Assembly (NCBI RefSeq): GCF_900456975.1
Contig: NZ_UGYM01000002.1
Coordinates: forward strand, 868,001-932,000
Length of the DNA: 64,000 nt
Source: Shewanella baltica
Lineage (GTDB): Bacteria; Pseudomonadota; Gammaproteobacteria; Enterobacterales; Shewanellaceae
Reading direction: 5' to 3'
In this document: in pieces, positions 51,002-60,171 of the stretch
How positions within the stretch are numbered: the first letter of the stretch is position 1
Layout: each line of letters begins with the position of its first letter
Made by a program: the position numbers and the translations under genes
Notes under the pieces: model-generated
Seen by the model: only the letters and a program-made list of their open reading frames with translations
Database searches by the model: none
What the model was told of the DNA's origin: nothing

Positions 51002-51943
51002 ATGGATAGACTCGAAGCGGCTAAGGTGTTTGTGACTATTGTCGAGCGCGGCAGCATGATCAGCGCCGCTAATGCCTTAGATATGTCGCGTTCTATGGTG
51101 ACCCGTTACTTGAGCGAAATGGAAGAATGGTCCGGTGCTAGATTGTTGCATCGTTCGACGCGCAGCCTCAGCTTAACGCCAGCGGGTGAGCAAGTACTGG
51201 ATTACTGCCATCGACTGCTCGAATTGGCTAATGAAGTGCCAGCGGTGAGTCATGCTTCGGTGGCGATTCCGCGCGGATTATTGCGCATTAGCTGCTCCCA
51301 GTTTTTGGCGCATCAGATTTTAGCGCCCGTGGTGCACCAATACTTAGCCAGTTATCCGCAGGCGAGTGTGAATATCCACGTGAGTAGCCAAACTGTCGAT
51401 CTGGTCGCCGAGCGGATTGATCTGGCGATTCGCATCACCAATGAACTCGATCCCAACCTTATCGCAAGGCGCTTGGGGGAATGTGAATCTGTGGTGTGCG
51501 CTGCACCGAGTTATCTTGCCGCGCGTGCCGCCGTGCTGCATCCCGAAGATTTGACCCAGCATAATTGCTTAACCTATTCCTACTTTGGCGATGTGATGTG
51601 GCGGTTTTATCAAGCCGATCTGGCTGCGAAACAGGCTCAGGCGCTGAACTCCGATCCTAAGTTAAACCAAGGGCAGGCGTTTAATGTGCCTGTGAATGGC
51701 AATTTCAGCGCCAATGATTCTATGGTGGTACTTAATGCCACGCTGGCAGGTGAGGGGATTGCAATGCAACCGCTGTGGGCGGCGAGACCCTATTTAGATT
51801 CGGGTCAGTTAGTGCCTTTGTTAACTGAGTTCATGCCGCAGTCACTGGGTGTGTATGGCGTATATCAATCTCGCAAACATATGCAGCCTGCACTTAGGGT
51901 GATGATGGACATGCTGGTGGCTTATTTTGCCAGTTTGAAATAG
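51002..51943 (+). CDS. LysR-family transcriptional regulator
   Basis: This 313-residue LTTR starts MDRLEAAKVFVTIVERGSMISAANALDMSRSMVTRYLSEMEEWSGARLLHRSTRSLSLT, typical of the DsdC/CrgA-like group that controls small oxidoreductase or efflux genes. It has an effector domain from about residue 88. GTGGAGATAAATC precedes the ATG. It is divergent from the MBL-fold gene, 271 bp away, and is probably its regulator. Short tandem repeats abut both ends of the gene. Confidence 0.9.
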   Translation: MDRLEAAKVFVTIVERGSMISAANALDMSRSMVTRYLSEMEEWSGARLLHRSTRSLSLTPAGEQVLDYCHRLLELANEVPAVSHASVAIPRGLLRISCSQFLAHQILAPVVHQYLASYPQASVNIHVSSQTVDLVAERIDLAIRITNELDPNLIARRLGECESVVCAAPSYLAARAAVLHPEDLTQHNCLTYSYFGDVMWRFYQADLAAKQAQALNSDPKLNQGQAFNVPVNGNFSANDSMVVLNATLAGEGIAMQPLWAARPYLDSGQLVPLLTEFMPQSLGVYGVYQSRKHMQPALRVMMDMLVAYFASLK

Positions 51944-51975
51944 TGCCAGTTTAAAATAGTGTTAGCTTGAAATAG
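51928..51975. repeat. Three tandem 16-bp units at the lysR stop codon
   Basis: TGCCAGTTTGAAATAG (51928-51943, whose last three bases are the stop codon), TGCCAGTTTAAAATAG (51944-51959) and TGTTAGCTTGAAATAG (51960-51975) repeat the last codons of the gene downstream of it. Confidence 0.8.
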
Positions 51976-52015
51976 TGCCAAAGCTTGCGGCACTTATAGC
52001 GTAAGGGGATGCCAT

Positions 52016-52050
52016 AAAAAAGGAGCTTAACCCTTTCGAGTTAAACTCCT
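52016..52050 (-). terminator. Rho-independent terminator after ettA
   Basis: On the minus strand GGAGTTTAACTC, a GAAA loop and GGGTTAAGCTCC pair (with two G-U pairs) and run into TTTTTT; it is 29 bases past the ettA stop. Confidence 0.85.
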
Positions 52051-52078
52051 CAGATACATGCTTGACTAGATTCTAGAT

Positions 52079-53746
52079 CTACTTAATCATGCGCTTGTAT
52101 TTCAAGCGGTGTGGCTCAACCACATCGGCGCCATAGGTGTTCTTCAACCATGCCGAGTATTCTGTGTAGTTACCTTCGTAGAAGTTCACTTGGCCCTCGT
52201 CACGGTAATCCAGAATGTGGGTCGCGATACGGTCGAGGAACCAACGGTCATGCGAAATCACCATAGCGCAACCTGGGAATTCCAGAATCGCTTCTTCCAG
52301 TGCGCGCAGGGTTTCAACGTCTAAGTCGTTGGTGGGTTCGTCGAGTAATAAGACGTTACCGCCCGCTTGCAGCAGTTTGGCTAAATGTACTCGGTTACGT
52401 TCACCACCCGACAAGGTGCCGATAACTTTTTGCTGATCGCCACCACGGAAGTTGAAGCGGCCTACATAGGCGCGGCTCGGGATTTCCATGTTGTTGATAC
52501 GCATGATGTCTTGACCACCGGAGATTTCTTCCCAAATGGTGTTTTTATCATTCATTGAATCGCGGAACTGCTCAACCGATGCCAGTTGCACAGTATCACC
52601 CAGCTCAATGCTGCCGCTGTCTGGCGTTTCAGCGCCGGATAACATGCGGAACAGGGTTGATTTACCCGCGCCGTTGGCACCGATAATACCGACGATCGCG
52701 CCCTTAGGCACAGAGAACGACAGGTTGTCGATGAGTACGCGGTCACCGTAAGACTTGGTCAGGTTATTCACTTCAATAACCTTGTCACCTAAACGTGGTC
52801 CGGGCGGAATAAATAGCTCGTTAGTTTCGTTACGTTTTTGGTAATCGTTAGTGTTCAGCTCTTCAAAGCGCGCCATACGGGCCTTGCCCTTAGATTGACG
52901 GCCTTTCGCACCTTGGCGTACCCATTCCAATTCCTTGGCAATGGTCTTTTGGCGAGCACTTTCGGTGGCAGATTCTTGCTTCAGACGGGCGTCTTTCTGT
53001 TCAAGCCATGAAGAATAGTTACCTTCCCACGGAATACCTTCACCGCGGTCGAGTTCTAAAATCCAGCCAGCGGCATTGTCGAGGAAGTATCTGTCATGGG
53101 TAATCGCGACCACAGTACCGGCATATTCCTGCAAGAAGTGCTCAAGCCACGCCACAGATTCAGCATCCAAGTGGTTGGTTGGTTCGTCCAGTAACAGCAT
53201 TTCTGGCTTTTCAAGCAGCAATCGGCATATCGCTACGCGGCGACGTTCACCACCGGATAACACTTCGATTTTTTCATCCCAATCTGGCAGACGCAGGGCG
53301 TTAGCTGCGCGCTCAAGGATATGATCTAAGTTATGCGCATCCTGGGCTTGGATAATGGCTTCGAGTTCACCTTGCTCTTTGGCAAGGGCGTCGAAATCTG
53401 CATCCGGCTCTGCGTAGGCAGCGTAAACGGCATCGAGGCGAGTCAGGGCATTTTTTGCCTCTGCAACCGCTTCTTCAATCGCTTCACGCACGGTTTGATT
53501 CAGATCGAGTTTAGGTTCCTGCGGCAGGTAACCGATTTTCAATCCCGGCATTGGGCGCGCTTCACCTTCAATTTCGGTGTCGATACCCGCCATAATGCGC
53601 AGTAGTGTCGACTTACCTGAACCGTTGAGGCCGAGTACGCCAATTTTGGCGCCGGGGAAAAAGCTTAAAGAAATATCTTTAAGGATCTGCTTCTTAGGCG
53701 GAACAATTTTACCCACCCGCAGCATGCTGTAAACAAACTGAGCCAT
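52079..53746 (-). CDS. ettA: EttA, energy-dependent translational throttle ABC-F ATPase
   Basis: This 555-residue ABC-F protein binds the ribosomal E site and gates the first peptide bonds according to ATP/ADP level. It has two ABC domains, with Walker A at GLNGSGKSTLL (about 38-48) and GANGAGKSTLFRML (about 355), and signatures LSGGERRRVAICRLL and LSGGERNRVHLAKLL. Each Walker B is followed by a Glu (LLLDEPTNHLD, LLLDEPTNDLD). The arm region lies after the first Walker A and the basic linker (PtIM) is around KELEWVRQGAKGRQSKGKARMARFEEL. Length matches the E. coli protein. It is divergent from glyA. Confidence 0.97.
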   Translation of the reverse strand: MAQFVYSMLRVGKIVPPKKQILKDISLSFFPGAKIGVLGLNGSGKSTLLRIMAGIDTEIEGEARPMPGLKIGYLPQEPKLDLNQTVREAIEEAVAEAKNALTRLDAVYAAYAEPDADFDALAKEQGELEAIIQAQDAHNLDHILERAANALRLPDWDEKIEVLSGGERRRVAICRLLLEKPEMLLLDEPTNHLDAESVAWLEHFLQEYAGTVVAITHDRYFLDNAAGWILELDRGEGIPWEGNYSSWLEQKDARLKQESATESARQKTIAKELEWVRQGAKGRQSKGKARMARFEELNTNDYQKRNETNELFIPPGPRLGDKVIEVNNLTKSYGDRVLIDNLSFSVPKGAIVGIIGANGAGKSTLFRMLSGAETPDSGSIELGDTVQLASVEQFRDSMNDKNTIWEEISGGQDIMRINNMEIPSRAYVGRFNFRGGDQQKVIGTLSGGERNRVHLAKLLQAGGNVLLLDEPTNDLDVETLRALEEAILEFPGCAMVISHDRWFLDRIATHILDYRDEGQVNFYEGNYTEYSAWLKNTYGADVVEPHRLKYKRMIK

Positions 53747-53935
53747 TTTTCTCTATCTTAAGTGACTAATGATGCGGCTAATTCTACTCGATTGCGCGCC
53801 GAACTCAACTCGACAATGAGCCAAGTTCAAGTACTATCCACAGGAATTTCATGTTTCAAATACTGGGATTGTGGTCGCGTTCCGAGTAGAATACCGCGCA
53901 ACCCTACCTATAAGAATTGGCAGCTGGAGTAAGCA

Positions 53936-55189
53936 ATGCTGAAAAAAGATATGAATATCGCAGATTATGATCCGGAACTGTTTAAGGCAATTCAGAATGA
54001 AACTCTGCGTCAAGAAGAGCATATTGAGCTGATTGCTTCTGAAAACTACACCAGTCCACGCGTGATGGAAGCGCAAGGTTCACAGTTAACCAATAAGTAC
54101 GCTGAAGGCTATCCAGGCAAGCGTTACTACGGTGGTTGTGAGTATGTGGACGTAGTTGAAACCTTAGCGATTGAACGTGCTAAAGAACTGTTTGGCGCAA
54201 CTTACGCTAACGTACAACCTCATTCTGGTTCACAGGCAAACAGCGCTGTTTACATGGCATTGTTAAAACCTGGCGATACCGTGCTGGGCATGAACTTAGC
54301 CCACGGTGGTCACTTGACCCACGGTTCGCCCGTTAACTTCTCTGGCAAACTGTACAACATCATTCCTTACGGTATCGACGAGTCAGGTAAAATTGACTAC
54401 GACGAAATGGAACGTCTGGCCGTAGAACATAAACCTAAGATGATGATCGGCGGTTTCTCTGCCTATTCTGGTATAGTTGACTGGGCAAAAATGCGTGAAA
54501 TCGCAGATAAAATAGGTGCTTACCTATTTGTCGACATGGCGCACGTTGCTGGTCTTATTGCTGCTGGCGTTTATCCAAACCCTGTTCCACACGCACACGT
54601 TGTGACGTCAACGACCCACAAAACTTTAGCGGGTCCTCGTGGTGGTGTGATCCTGTCTGCTGCTGACGATGAAGACTTGTACAAGAAGTTGAATTCAGCG
54701 GTATTCCCAGGCGGACAAGGTGGCCCATTAATGCACGTTATCGCTGGTAAAGCGGTTGCGTTCAAAGAAGCCCTAGAGCCAGAATTTAAAGTGTACCAAC
54801 AGCAAGTAGTTAATAACGCTAAAGCTATGGTTGAAGTGTTCCTTGAGCGCGGTTACAAAATCGTCTCTGGCGGAACCAGCAACCACTTGATGCTAGTTGA
54901 TCTGATTGGTCGTGACTTAACCGGTAAAGAAGCCGATGCCGCCTTAGGTAGCGCTAACATTACCGTGAACAAAAACTCAGTGCCAAACGATCCACGTTCA
55001 CCCTTTGTGACCTCAGGTGTGCGTATCGGTACGCCAGCCATTACGCGCCGCGGCTTTAAAGAAGCGGAATCGAAAGAGCTGACAGGCTGGATTTGTGACA
55101 TCCTTGATGATGCAAGCAATCCTGCAGTGATTGAGCGTGTGAAGGGCCAAGTACTGGCACTGTGTGCACGTTTCCCTGTTTACGGCTAA
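53936..55189 (+). CDS. glyA: Serine hydroxymethyltransferase
   Basis: This 417-residue PLP enzyme makes glycine and 5,10-methylene-tetrahydrofolate from serine. The PLP lysine is in [17 protein letters not shown] (about 230); other family motifs are [31 protein letters not shown] and [11 protein letters not shown]. The ATG at 53936 follows CTGGAGTAAG. It is the first gene of the rightward series and ends at its own terminator (55329-55354), so nrdR probably has a separate promoter. I see no riboswitch in the 189-bp leader. Confidence 0.98.
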   Translation: MLKKDMNIADYDPELFKAIQNETLRQEEHIELIASENYTSPRVMEAQGSQLTNKYAEGYPGKRYYGGCEYVDVVETLAIERAKELFGATYANVQPHSGSQANSAVYMALLKPGDTVLGMNLAHGGHLTHGSPVNFSGKLYNIIPYGIDESGKIDYDEMERLAVEHKPKMMIGGFSAYSGIVDWAKMREIADKIGAYLFVDMAHVAGLIAAGVYPNPVPHAHVVTSTTHKTLAGPRGGVILSAADDEDLYKKLNSAVFPGGQGGPLMHVIAGKAVAFKEALEPEFKVYQQQVVNNAKAMVEVFLERGYKIVSGGTSNHLMLVDLIGRDLTGKEADAALGSANITVNKNSVPNDPRSPFVTSGVRIGTPAITRRGFKEAESKELTGWICDILDDASNPAVIERVKGQVLALCARFPVYG

Positions 55190-55264
55190 TTTGCTGACGC
55201 ATCTAGGTTTAAGTGCGTATGTGCTTAAGTAGATGATTGGCTGAGAGTGATCGCTTGCTGACTA

Positions 55265-55304
55265 GGTACTTACATGAGGTACTTAACATCCGGTAGTTAA
55301 CCTC
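55265..55304. repeat. Degenerate 13-14-bp tandem repeat after glyA
   Basis: GGTACTTACATGA, GGTACTTAACATCC and GGTAGTTAACCTC follow one another in the gap between glyA and its terminator. Confidence 0.6.
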
Positions 55305-55328
55305 AGCCCATAAATAGGATAAAATCCC

Positions 55329-55354
55329 ATGGCCGCATCAAGCGGCCATTTTTA
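55329..55354 (+). terminator. Rho-independent terminator after glyA
   Basis: ATGGCCGC and GCGGCCAT form a perfect 8-bp stem with the loop ATCAA, followed by TTTTTATT. Confidence 0.9.
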
Positions 55355-55449
55355 TTGGTAAAATCTTAGGCTTAAATCCATTGCGTTTAGCTGAGATTTA
55401 ACAGGTAAAGCCATTAACGCTTTACTCGCATTCACTGGCAGGAGGCTCA

Positions 55450-55899
55450 ATGCATTGTCCATTTTGCAGCGCGACAGATACTAAAGTCATCGATTCTCGA
55501 TTAGTGGCGGAAGGCCATCAAGTGCGCCGTCGCCGAGAATGCACCGAATGCCATGAAAGATTTACCACCTTCGAAGGCGCCGAGTTAGTCATGCCTAGGG
55601 TGATTAAACGTGATGGTTCACGCCAACCCTTCGATGAAGAAAAACTCCAAGGTGGCATGCTGCGCGCCGTTGAAAAACGCCCCGTGTCTATGGATGAAAT
55701 AGAGCAAGCGCTTAGCAAAATCAAATCGACCCTACGCGCCACTGGCGAGCGGGAAGTGCCCTCAGAAATGGTGGGTAACTTGATGATGGAGCAATTGATG
55801 AGCCTAGATAAAGTCGCCTACATACGTTTTGCTTCTGTGTACCGCGCCTTTGAAGACGTGTCTGAATTTGGTGAAGCCATCGCCAAACTGCAAAAGTAG
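55450..55899 (+). CDS. nrdR: NrdR, ribonucleotide reductase repressor
   Basis: This 149-residue regulator senses ATP/dATP and represses ribonucleotide reductase genes. The N-terminal zinc ribbon has CPFC (3-6) and CTEC (31-34) pairs with the basic RRRE between, and an ATP-cone covers about 46-136 ([30 protein letters not shown]). GGCAGGAGGCTCA precedes the ATG. Position before ribD is the common gammaproteobacterial order. Confidence 0.97.
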   Translation: MHCPFCSATDTKVIDSRLVAEGHQVRRRRECTECHERFTTFEGAELVMPRVIKRDGSRQPFDEEKLQGGMLRAVEKRPVSMDEIEQALSKIKSTLRATGEREVPSEMVGNLMMEQLMSLDKVAYIRFASVYRAFEDVSEFGEAIAKLQK

Positions 55900-56045
55900 T
55901 TATTCGATTTTTGTGGCCTGTCGTTCAGGCTTCTGGTTGCGCTAGCTTTAAAAGAGGCTTTTGATTAATAGCTTCCGCAAGACAGGTTCTAAAAACAGAT
56001 TTACAAGACTGGTGAAAGCCGAAACCTTTAACAACAGGGTTGAAC

Positions 56046-57200
56046 ATGAGCTTGAACATAAGTTGGTCCGTACTCGATACCCAAATGATGAGCCGCGCGA
56101 TTCAATTGGCGCGCAAAGGCTTTTACACCACGAGACCCAATCCCAGTGTGGGCTGCGTTATCGTTAAAGATAATCAGATCGTCGGCGAAGGTTATCATCA
56201 AAAAGCGGGTGAGCCCCACGCCGAAGTGCATGCACTACGTATGGCTGGCGAACACGCCCGCGGCGCAACGGCCTATGTCACCTTAGAGCCTTGCAGCCAT
56301 TATGGCCGCACGCCGCCCTGCGCCTTGGCACTGATCAATATTGGCGTTAAGCGTGTGGTGGTGGCGGTGGAAGATCCTAATCCGCAAGTGGGTGGTCGCG
56401 GTATTCAAATGCTGCGCGACGCCGGTATTGAAGTGGATGTGGGATTACACCGCGATGAAGCTTATGCCTTGAATTTAGGTTTTATGAAGCGCATGGAATC
56501 AGGTTTACCCAGAGTTACAGTCAAATTAGCTGCGAGTCTCGATGGTAAAACCGCGCTGTCTAACGGTGTGTCTAAATGGATTACCGGGCCTGAATCTCGC
56601 CGCGACGTGCAGCGCTTACGCTTACGTTCCTGCGCGTTGGTGACTGGGATTGAAACCATACTGGCTGACGATCCCTCACTCAATGTACGATATCGAGAGC
56701 TTGGCGGCATAAAAGACAGCGTAACCGAGGCGCAATTACTGCAGCCATTAAGAGTGATACTCGATAGTCGCGCCCGTTTGCCGTTATCGGCTGCCTGTTT
56801 GGCTATCGTATCGTCGATACTCTTGGTCTCGACCGTGGCTTATCCCGCAGAGTTTCAAGCACAATTGCCCTCCCATGTGAGTTGCCTCGTGTTACCTGCG
56901 ATTGCAGGTCGCGTATCCTTACCTGAACTATTAAGCTATTTAGGCCAAAGTTGTAATCACGTGCTGGTGGAAGCGGGTGCAACCTTAGCGGGCGCTTTTT
57001 TAGCAGAGGGGCTGGCCGATGAATTAGTGCTGTACCAAGCGATGAAAATCCTTGGTGGGCAAGGGCGTAATCTGCTGCAGCTACCCGATTATCAAACCAT
57101 GGCGCAAATTCCTGCATTAACTTTGGTCGATGAGCGCAAATTAGGGCCAGATACCCGTTTAATCTTGAGCGTTAAGCTTGATACTTCTTTATTTAATTAA
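56046..57200 (+). CDS. ribD: RibD, bifunctional pyrimidine deaminase/reductase of riboflavin synthesis
   Basis: This 384-residue protein carries two domains. The N-terminal zinc deaminase (HAEVHALRMAGEHARGATAYVTLEPCSHYGRTPPC, about 48-85) converts the GTP-derived pyrimidine. The C-terminal reductase (from about 148: RVTVKLAASLDGKTALSNGVSKWITG) reduces the ribosyl group. Together they carry out steps 2 and 3 of riboflavin synthesis. ATG 56046 was chosen over TTG 56040. ribE follows after 11 bases, so these are co-transcribed. Confidence 0.96.
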   Translation: MSLNISWSVLDTQMMSRAIQLARKGFYTTRPNPSVGCVIVKDNQIVGEGYHQKAGEPHAEVHALRMAGEHARGATAYVTLEPCSHYGRTPPCALALINIGVKRVVVAVEDPNPQVGGRGIQMLRDAGIEVDVGLHRDEAYALNLGFMKRMESGLPRVTVKLAASLDGKTALSNGVSKWITGPESRRDVQRLRLRSCALVTGIETILADDPSLNVRYRELGGIKDSVTEAQLLQPLRVILDSRARLPLSAACLAIVSSILLVSTVAYPAEFQAQLPSHVSCLVLPAIAGRVSLPELLSYLGQSCNHVLVEAGATLAGAFLAEGLADELVLYQAMKILGGQGRNLLQLPDYQTMAQIPALTLVDERKLGPDTRLILSVKLDTSLFN

Positions 57201-57211
57201 GTGAGTTAACC

Positions 57212-57868
57212 ATGTTTACTGGGATTATTGAAGCCGTTGGCACCCTGCGCAAACTGGAGCGTAAAGGCGATGATATTCGTCTTACCGTGGCGAGCGGCAA
57301 ACTGGATTTAAACGATGTGCGTTTAGGCGACAGTATTGCCACCAACGGCGTGTGCTTAACGGTTGTGCAGCAATTAGCCGACGGTTATGTGGCTGATGTC
57401 TCTGCCGAAACAGTGAGTCTCACCGGTTTTGCTCACTACAAAGTGGGCACTAAGGTGAATCTTGAAAAAGCCGTCACCCCAACCACACGCTTAGGCGGAC
57501 ACATGGTCAGCGGCCATGTAGACGGGATTGCTATGGTTGAGCAACGCCTAGTGCGTGGTCAAGCTATCGAGTTTTGGTTAGCCGCACCCGCAGAGCTTGG
57601 GCGTTACATTGCCCATAAAGGTTCCATCACCATTGATGGCGTGAGTTTGACGGTTAACGAAGTGGACGGTAGTCGATTCCGCCTGACCATAGTGCCGCAT
57701 ACCGCTGGTGAAACCACGTTAATCGACCTGCAAGCGGGCGATATGGTGAATATCGAAGTGGATTTAATCGCCCGTTATCTTGAACGCTTGATGAATTATG
57801 ATGGCAAAGACAGCAAGAGCGGTGGTGTCACCATGGAAATGTTAGCCCGTGCTGGCTTTGTGCGTTAG
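57212..57868 (+). CDS. ribE: Riboflavin synthase, alpha subunit
   Basis: This 218-residue enzyme is made of two homologous lumazine-binding barrels (about 1-97 and 98-200). It starts with the invariant MFTGIIEAVGTL, and the second copy has GHMVSGHVDGIAMVE. It dismutates two 6,7-dimethyl-8-ribityllumazine molecules into riboflavin and the pyrimidine product recycled by RibH. The gene is called ribC in some species. It lies between ribD and ribBX in one operon. Confidence 0.97.
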   Translation: MFTGIIEAVGTLRKLERKGDDIRLTVASGKLDLNDVRLGDSIATNGVCLTVVQQLADGYVADVSAETVSLTGFAHYKVGTKVNLEKAVTPTTRLGGHMVSGHVDGIAMVEQRLVRGQAIEFWLAAPAELGRYIAHKGSITIDGVSLTVNEVDGSRFRLTIVPHTAGETTLIDLQAGDMVNIEVDLIARYLERLMNYDGKDSKSGGVTMEMLARAGFVR

Positions 57869-57963
57869 TGCACAGGAGCAGATTATTTAACTTAAGCTTA
57901 TCGGCAGCTTAGGTTATTTAGGTATAGAATTTCATAACAACAGCAAAATCATAAGGTCCTACA

Positions 57964-59067
57964 ATGGCGCTGCACAGTATAGAAGAGATCATCGAAGATA
58001 TTCGTCAAGGCAAAATGGTTATTTTGATGGATGACGAAGACAGAGAAAACGAAGGTGATTTGATCATGGCGGCCGAAATGGTAACGCCAGAAGCGATTAA
58101 CTTTATGGCGAAATATGGCCGTGGACTCATTTGCCAGACCATGACCAAAGCCCGTTGCCAGCAGTTAAATCTGCCCTTAATGGTGACGAACAACAACGCC
58201 CAGTTCTCGACTAACTTTACAGTTTCTATTGAAGCAGCCGAAGGCGTGACTACCGGTATTTCGGCCCACGATCGCGCGGTAACGGTAAAAGCGGCCGTGG
58301 CTAAAGAGGCTAAAGCGTCTGATTTAGTGCAACCTGGGCATATCTTCCCGTTAATGGCACAGGACGGCGGCGTATTAACCCGCGCAGGCCACACTGAAGC
58401 CGGTTGTGATTTAGCCCGTCTTGCGGGACTTGAGCCATCGGGCGTTATCGTTGAGATTTTGAACGAAGACGGCACTATGGCACGCCGCCCAGATTTAGAG
58501 ATTTTCTCCGAGTTGCACGGCATCAAAATCGGCACCATCGCGGCATTGATCGAGTATCGCAACACCAAAGAAACCACGGTTGTGCGTGAAGCTAAATGTA
58601 AACTACCGACCCGTTTCGGCGAGTTCGACATGGTGACTTTCAGAGACACTATCGACAATCAACTGCATTTTGCCTTAGTCAAAGGTGAGGTGAAGAGTGA
58701 TTGTTTGGTGCGCGTGCATCTGCAAAACACCTTCAACGATTTACTCCATTCAGAGCGCGATCAGCAACGCAGCTGGCCACTCGAAAAGGCGATGGAGCGT
58801 ATTTCAGCAGAAGGTGGCGTATTGGTTTTACTAGGGAATCAAGAACATCCCTGTGAAATCCTCTCTAAGGTGAAAGCCTTTGAAGCCGAAGATCAAGGCC
58901 AAGCGCCTGCTTCTGCAAAATGGCAGGGAACGTCGCGCCGTGTGGGTGTGGGTTCGCAAATCCTCGCTAGCCTTGGCGTGACTAAGATGCGCCTGCTCAG
59001 CTCGCCTAAACGTTACCATTCACTTTCGGGCTTCGGCCTTGAAGTGACTGAGTATGTGGCGGACTAA
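57964..59067 (+). CDS. ribBA: RibBX: 3,4-dihydroxy-2-butanone 4-phosphate synthase fused to GCHII-like domain
   Basis: This protein has 367 residues. The N-terminal RibB domain (about 1-200) is intact: [19 protein letters not shown] and [13 protein letters not shown] carry the catalytic and metal residues. The C-terminal part (about 205-367) has the GTP cyclohydrolase II shape, but the zinc site is gone: the usual C-x2-GD...C-x-C region here reads [19 protein letters not shown], with one cysteine only. It therefore matches the known RibBX variant of proteobacteria, and a separate ribA should exist elsewhere. No FMN riboswitch fits in the 95-bp upstream gap. Confidence 0.93.
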   Translation: MALHSIEEIIEDIRQGKMVILMDDEDRENEGDLIMAAEMVTPEAINFMAKYGRGLICQTMTKARCQQLNLPLMVTNNNAQFSTNFTVSIEAAEGVTTGISAHDRAVTVKAAVAKEAKASDLVQPGHIFPLMAQDGGVLTRAGHTEAGCDLARLAGLEPSGVIVEILNEDGTMARRPDLEIFSELHGIKIGTIAALIEYRNTKETTVVREAKCKLPTRFGEFDMVTFRDTIDNQLHFALVKGEVKSDCLVRVHLQNTFNDLLHSERDQQRSWPLEKAMERISAEGGVLVLLGNQEHPCEILSKVKAFEAEDQGQAPASAKWQGTSRRVGVGSQILASLGVTKMRLLSSPKRYHSLSGFGLEVTEYVAD

Positions 59068-59197
59068 AACCCAAAGTTACACTGAAGTAAAATTAACAAT
59101 TTCTGATAATTTGCATAGGGCTCTGGGCAATTGGCTGTGATATCATGTCGCCACTTTTCGCCCCGAGCTGGGTGCTTTAGCTAAATTAGGTAAGATA

Positions 59198-59677
59198 ATG
59201 AACGTAGTTCAAGGTAATATCGAAGCGAAAAATGCCAAAGTTGCGATTGTAATTTCGCGTTTCAACAGCTTTTTAGTTGAGAGCTTGCTTGAAGGTGCAC
59301 TTGACACGCTGAAACGTTTTGGCCAAGTCAGCGACGACAATATCACTGTTGTCCGTGTACCAGGTGCGGTTGAGTTGCCGCTAGCTGCGCGTCGCGTAGC
59401 TGCCAGTGGTAAATTCGACGGTATTATCGCATTAGGTGCGGTGATCCGTGGTGGTACTCCTCATTTTGATTTTGTTGCAGGCGAATGTAATAAAGGTCTA
59501 GCTCAAGTTGCTTTAGAATTTGATCTGCCTGTTGCTTTCGGTGTTTTGACCACAGATACCATTGAACAAGCTATTGAACGTTCAGGTACCAAAGCGGGTA
59601 ACAAAGGCGGCGAAGCTGCTTTAAGTCTGCTTGAAATGGTCAATGTTCTGCAAGAACTTGAACAACAGTTGTTATAG
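59198..59677 (+). CDS. ribH: 6,7-dimethyl-8-ribityllumazine synthase
   Basis: This 159-residue lumazine synthase joins the RibD product (after dephosphorylation) and the RibB product. Motifs are [57 protein letters not shown] with the catalytic His, and [30 protein letters not shown] 130-bp gap separates it from ribBX, so an extra promoter is possible. nusB follows 11 bases later. Confidence 0.97.
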
Positions 59678-59688
59678 TAGGAAAAATA

Positions 59689-60093
59689 ATGAAGCCTTCT
59701 GAGCGCCGCAAGGCCCGCCGTTTAGCCGTTCAAGCCATCTATTCATGGCAACTAAGCGGGAATAATATTGCCGATGTCGAGCATGAGTTTTTAACTGAAC
59801 AAAGCCTCGACGGTGTTGATGTAGCTTATTTTCGTGAGCTATTTTCAGGCGTTGCAACGAAGAAAACCCAATTGGATGAGCTGATCATCCCGCATCTGGA
59901 ACGCCCGATTGATGAAGTGTCTCCAGTAGAGAAAGCCATAGTTCGTTTAGCGACCTATGAGCTGACTTTCCGTAAAGATGTGCCATACAAGGTCGCGATT
60001 AACGAAGCGATTGAGTTGGCAAAAGCTTTCGGTGCGGACGAGAGTCATAAGTTTGTGAACGGACTGCTCGACAAACTGGTTGCACGCAAGTAA
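59689..60093 (+). CDS. nusB: NusB, transcription antitermination factor
   Basis: This 134-residue all-helical protein binds boxA of rRNA leaders together with NusE (S10). The Arg-rich N-terminus ([23 protein letters not shown]) and the C-terminal block [29 protein letters not shown] are standard. The ATG at 59689 follows GTAGGAAAAATA. It is part of the rib operon and ends at its own terminator (60101-60126). Confidence 0.98.
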
Positions 60094-60100
60094 TAAAGAC

Positions 60101-60126
60101 AAACGGTATCTTAGGATACCGTTTTT
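60101..60126 (+). terminator. Rho-independent terminator between nusB and thiL
   Basis: AACGGTATC and GATACCGTT pair perfectly around a TTAG-type loop, followed by TTTT. It probably separates or attenuates transcription into thiL. Confidence 0.88.
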
Positions 60127-60171
60127 CATTGCTAACAAAGGTGGCCGATGTAAGTCGTGCCAAACTGTACA

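Noticed and set aside
57869..57963. FMN riboswitch upstream of ribBX
   Set aside because: The gap is 95 bases, too short for the aptamer, and the conserved AGGGUGAAAUUC-type segments are absent.
58005..58658. 217-codon minus-strand frame
   Set aside because: It is antisense to ribBX; the plus-strand protein is certain.
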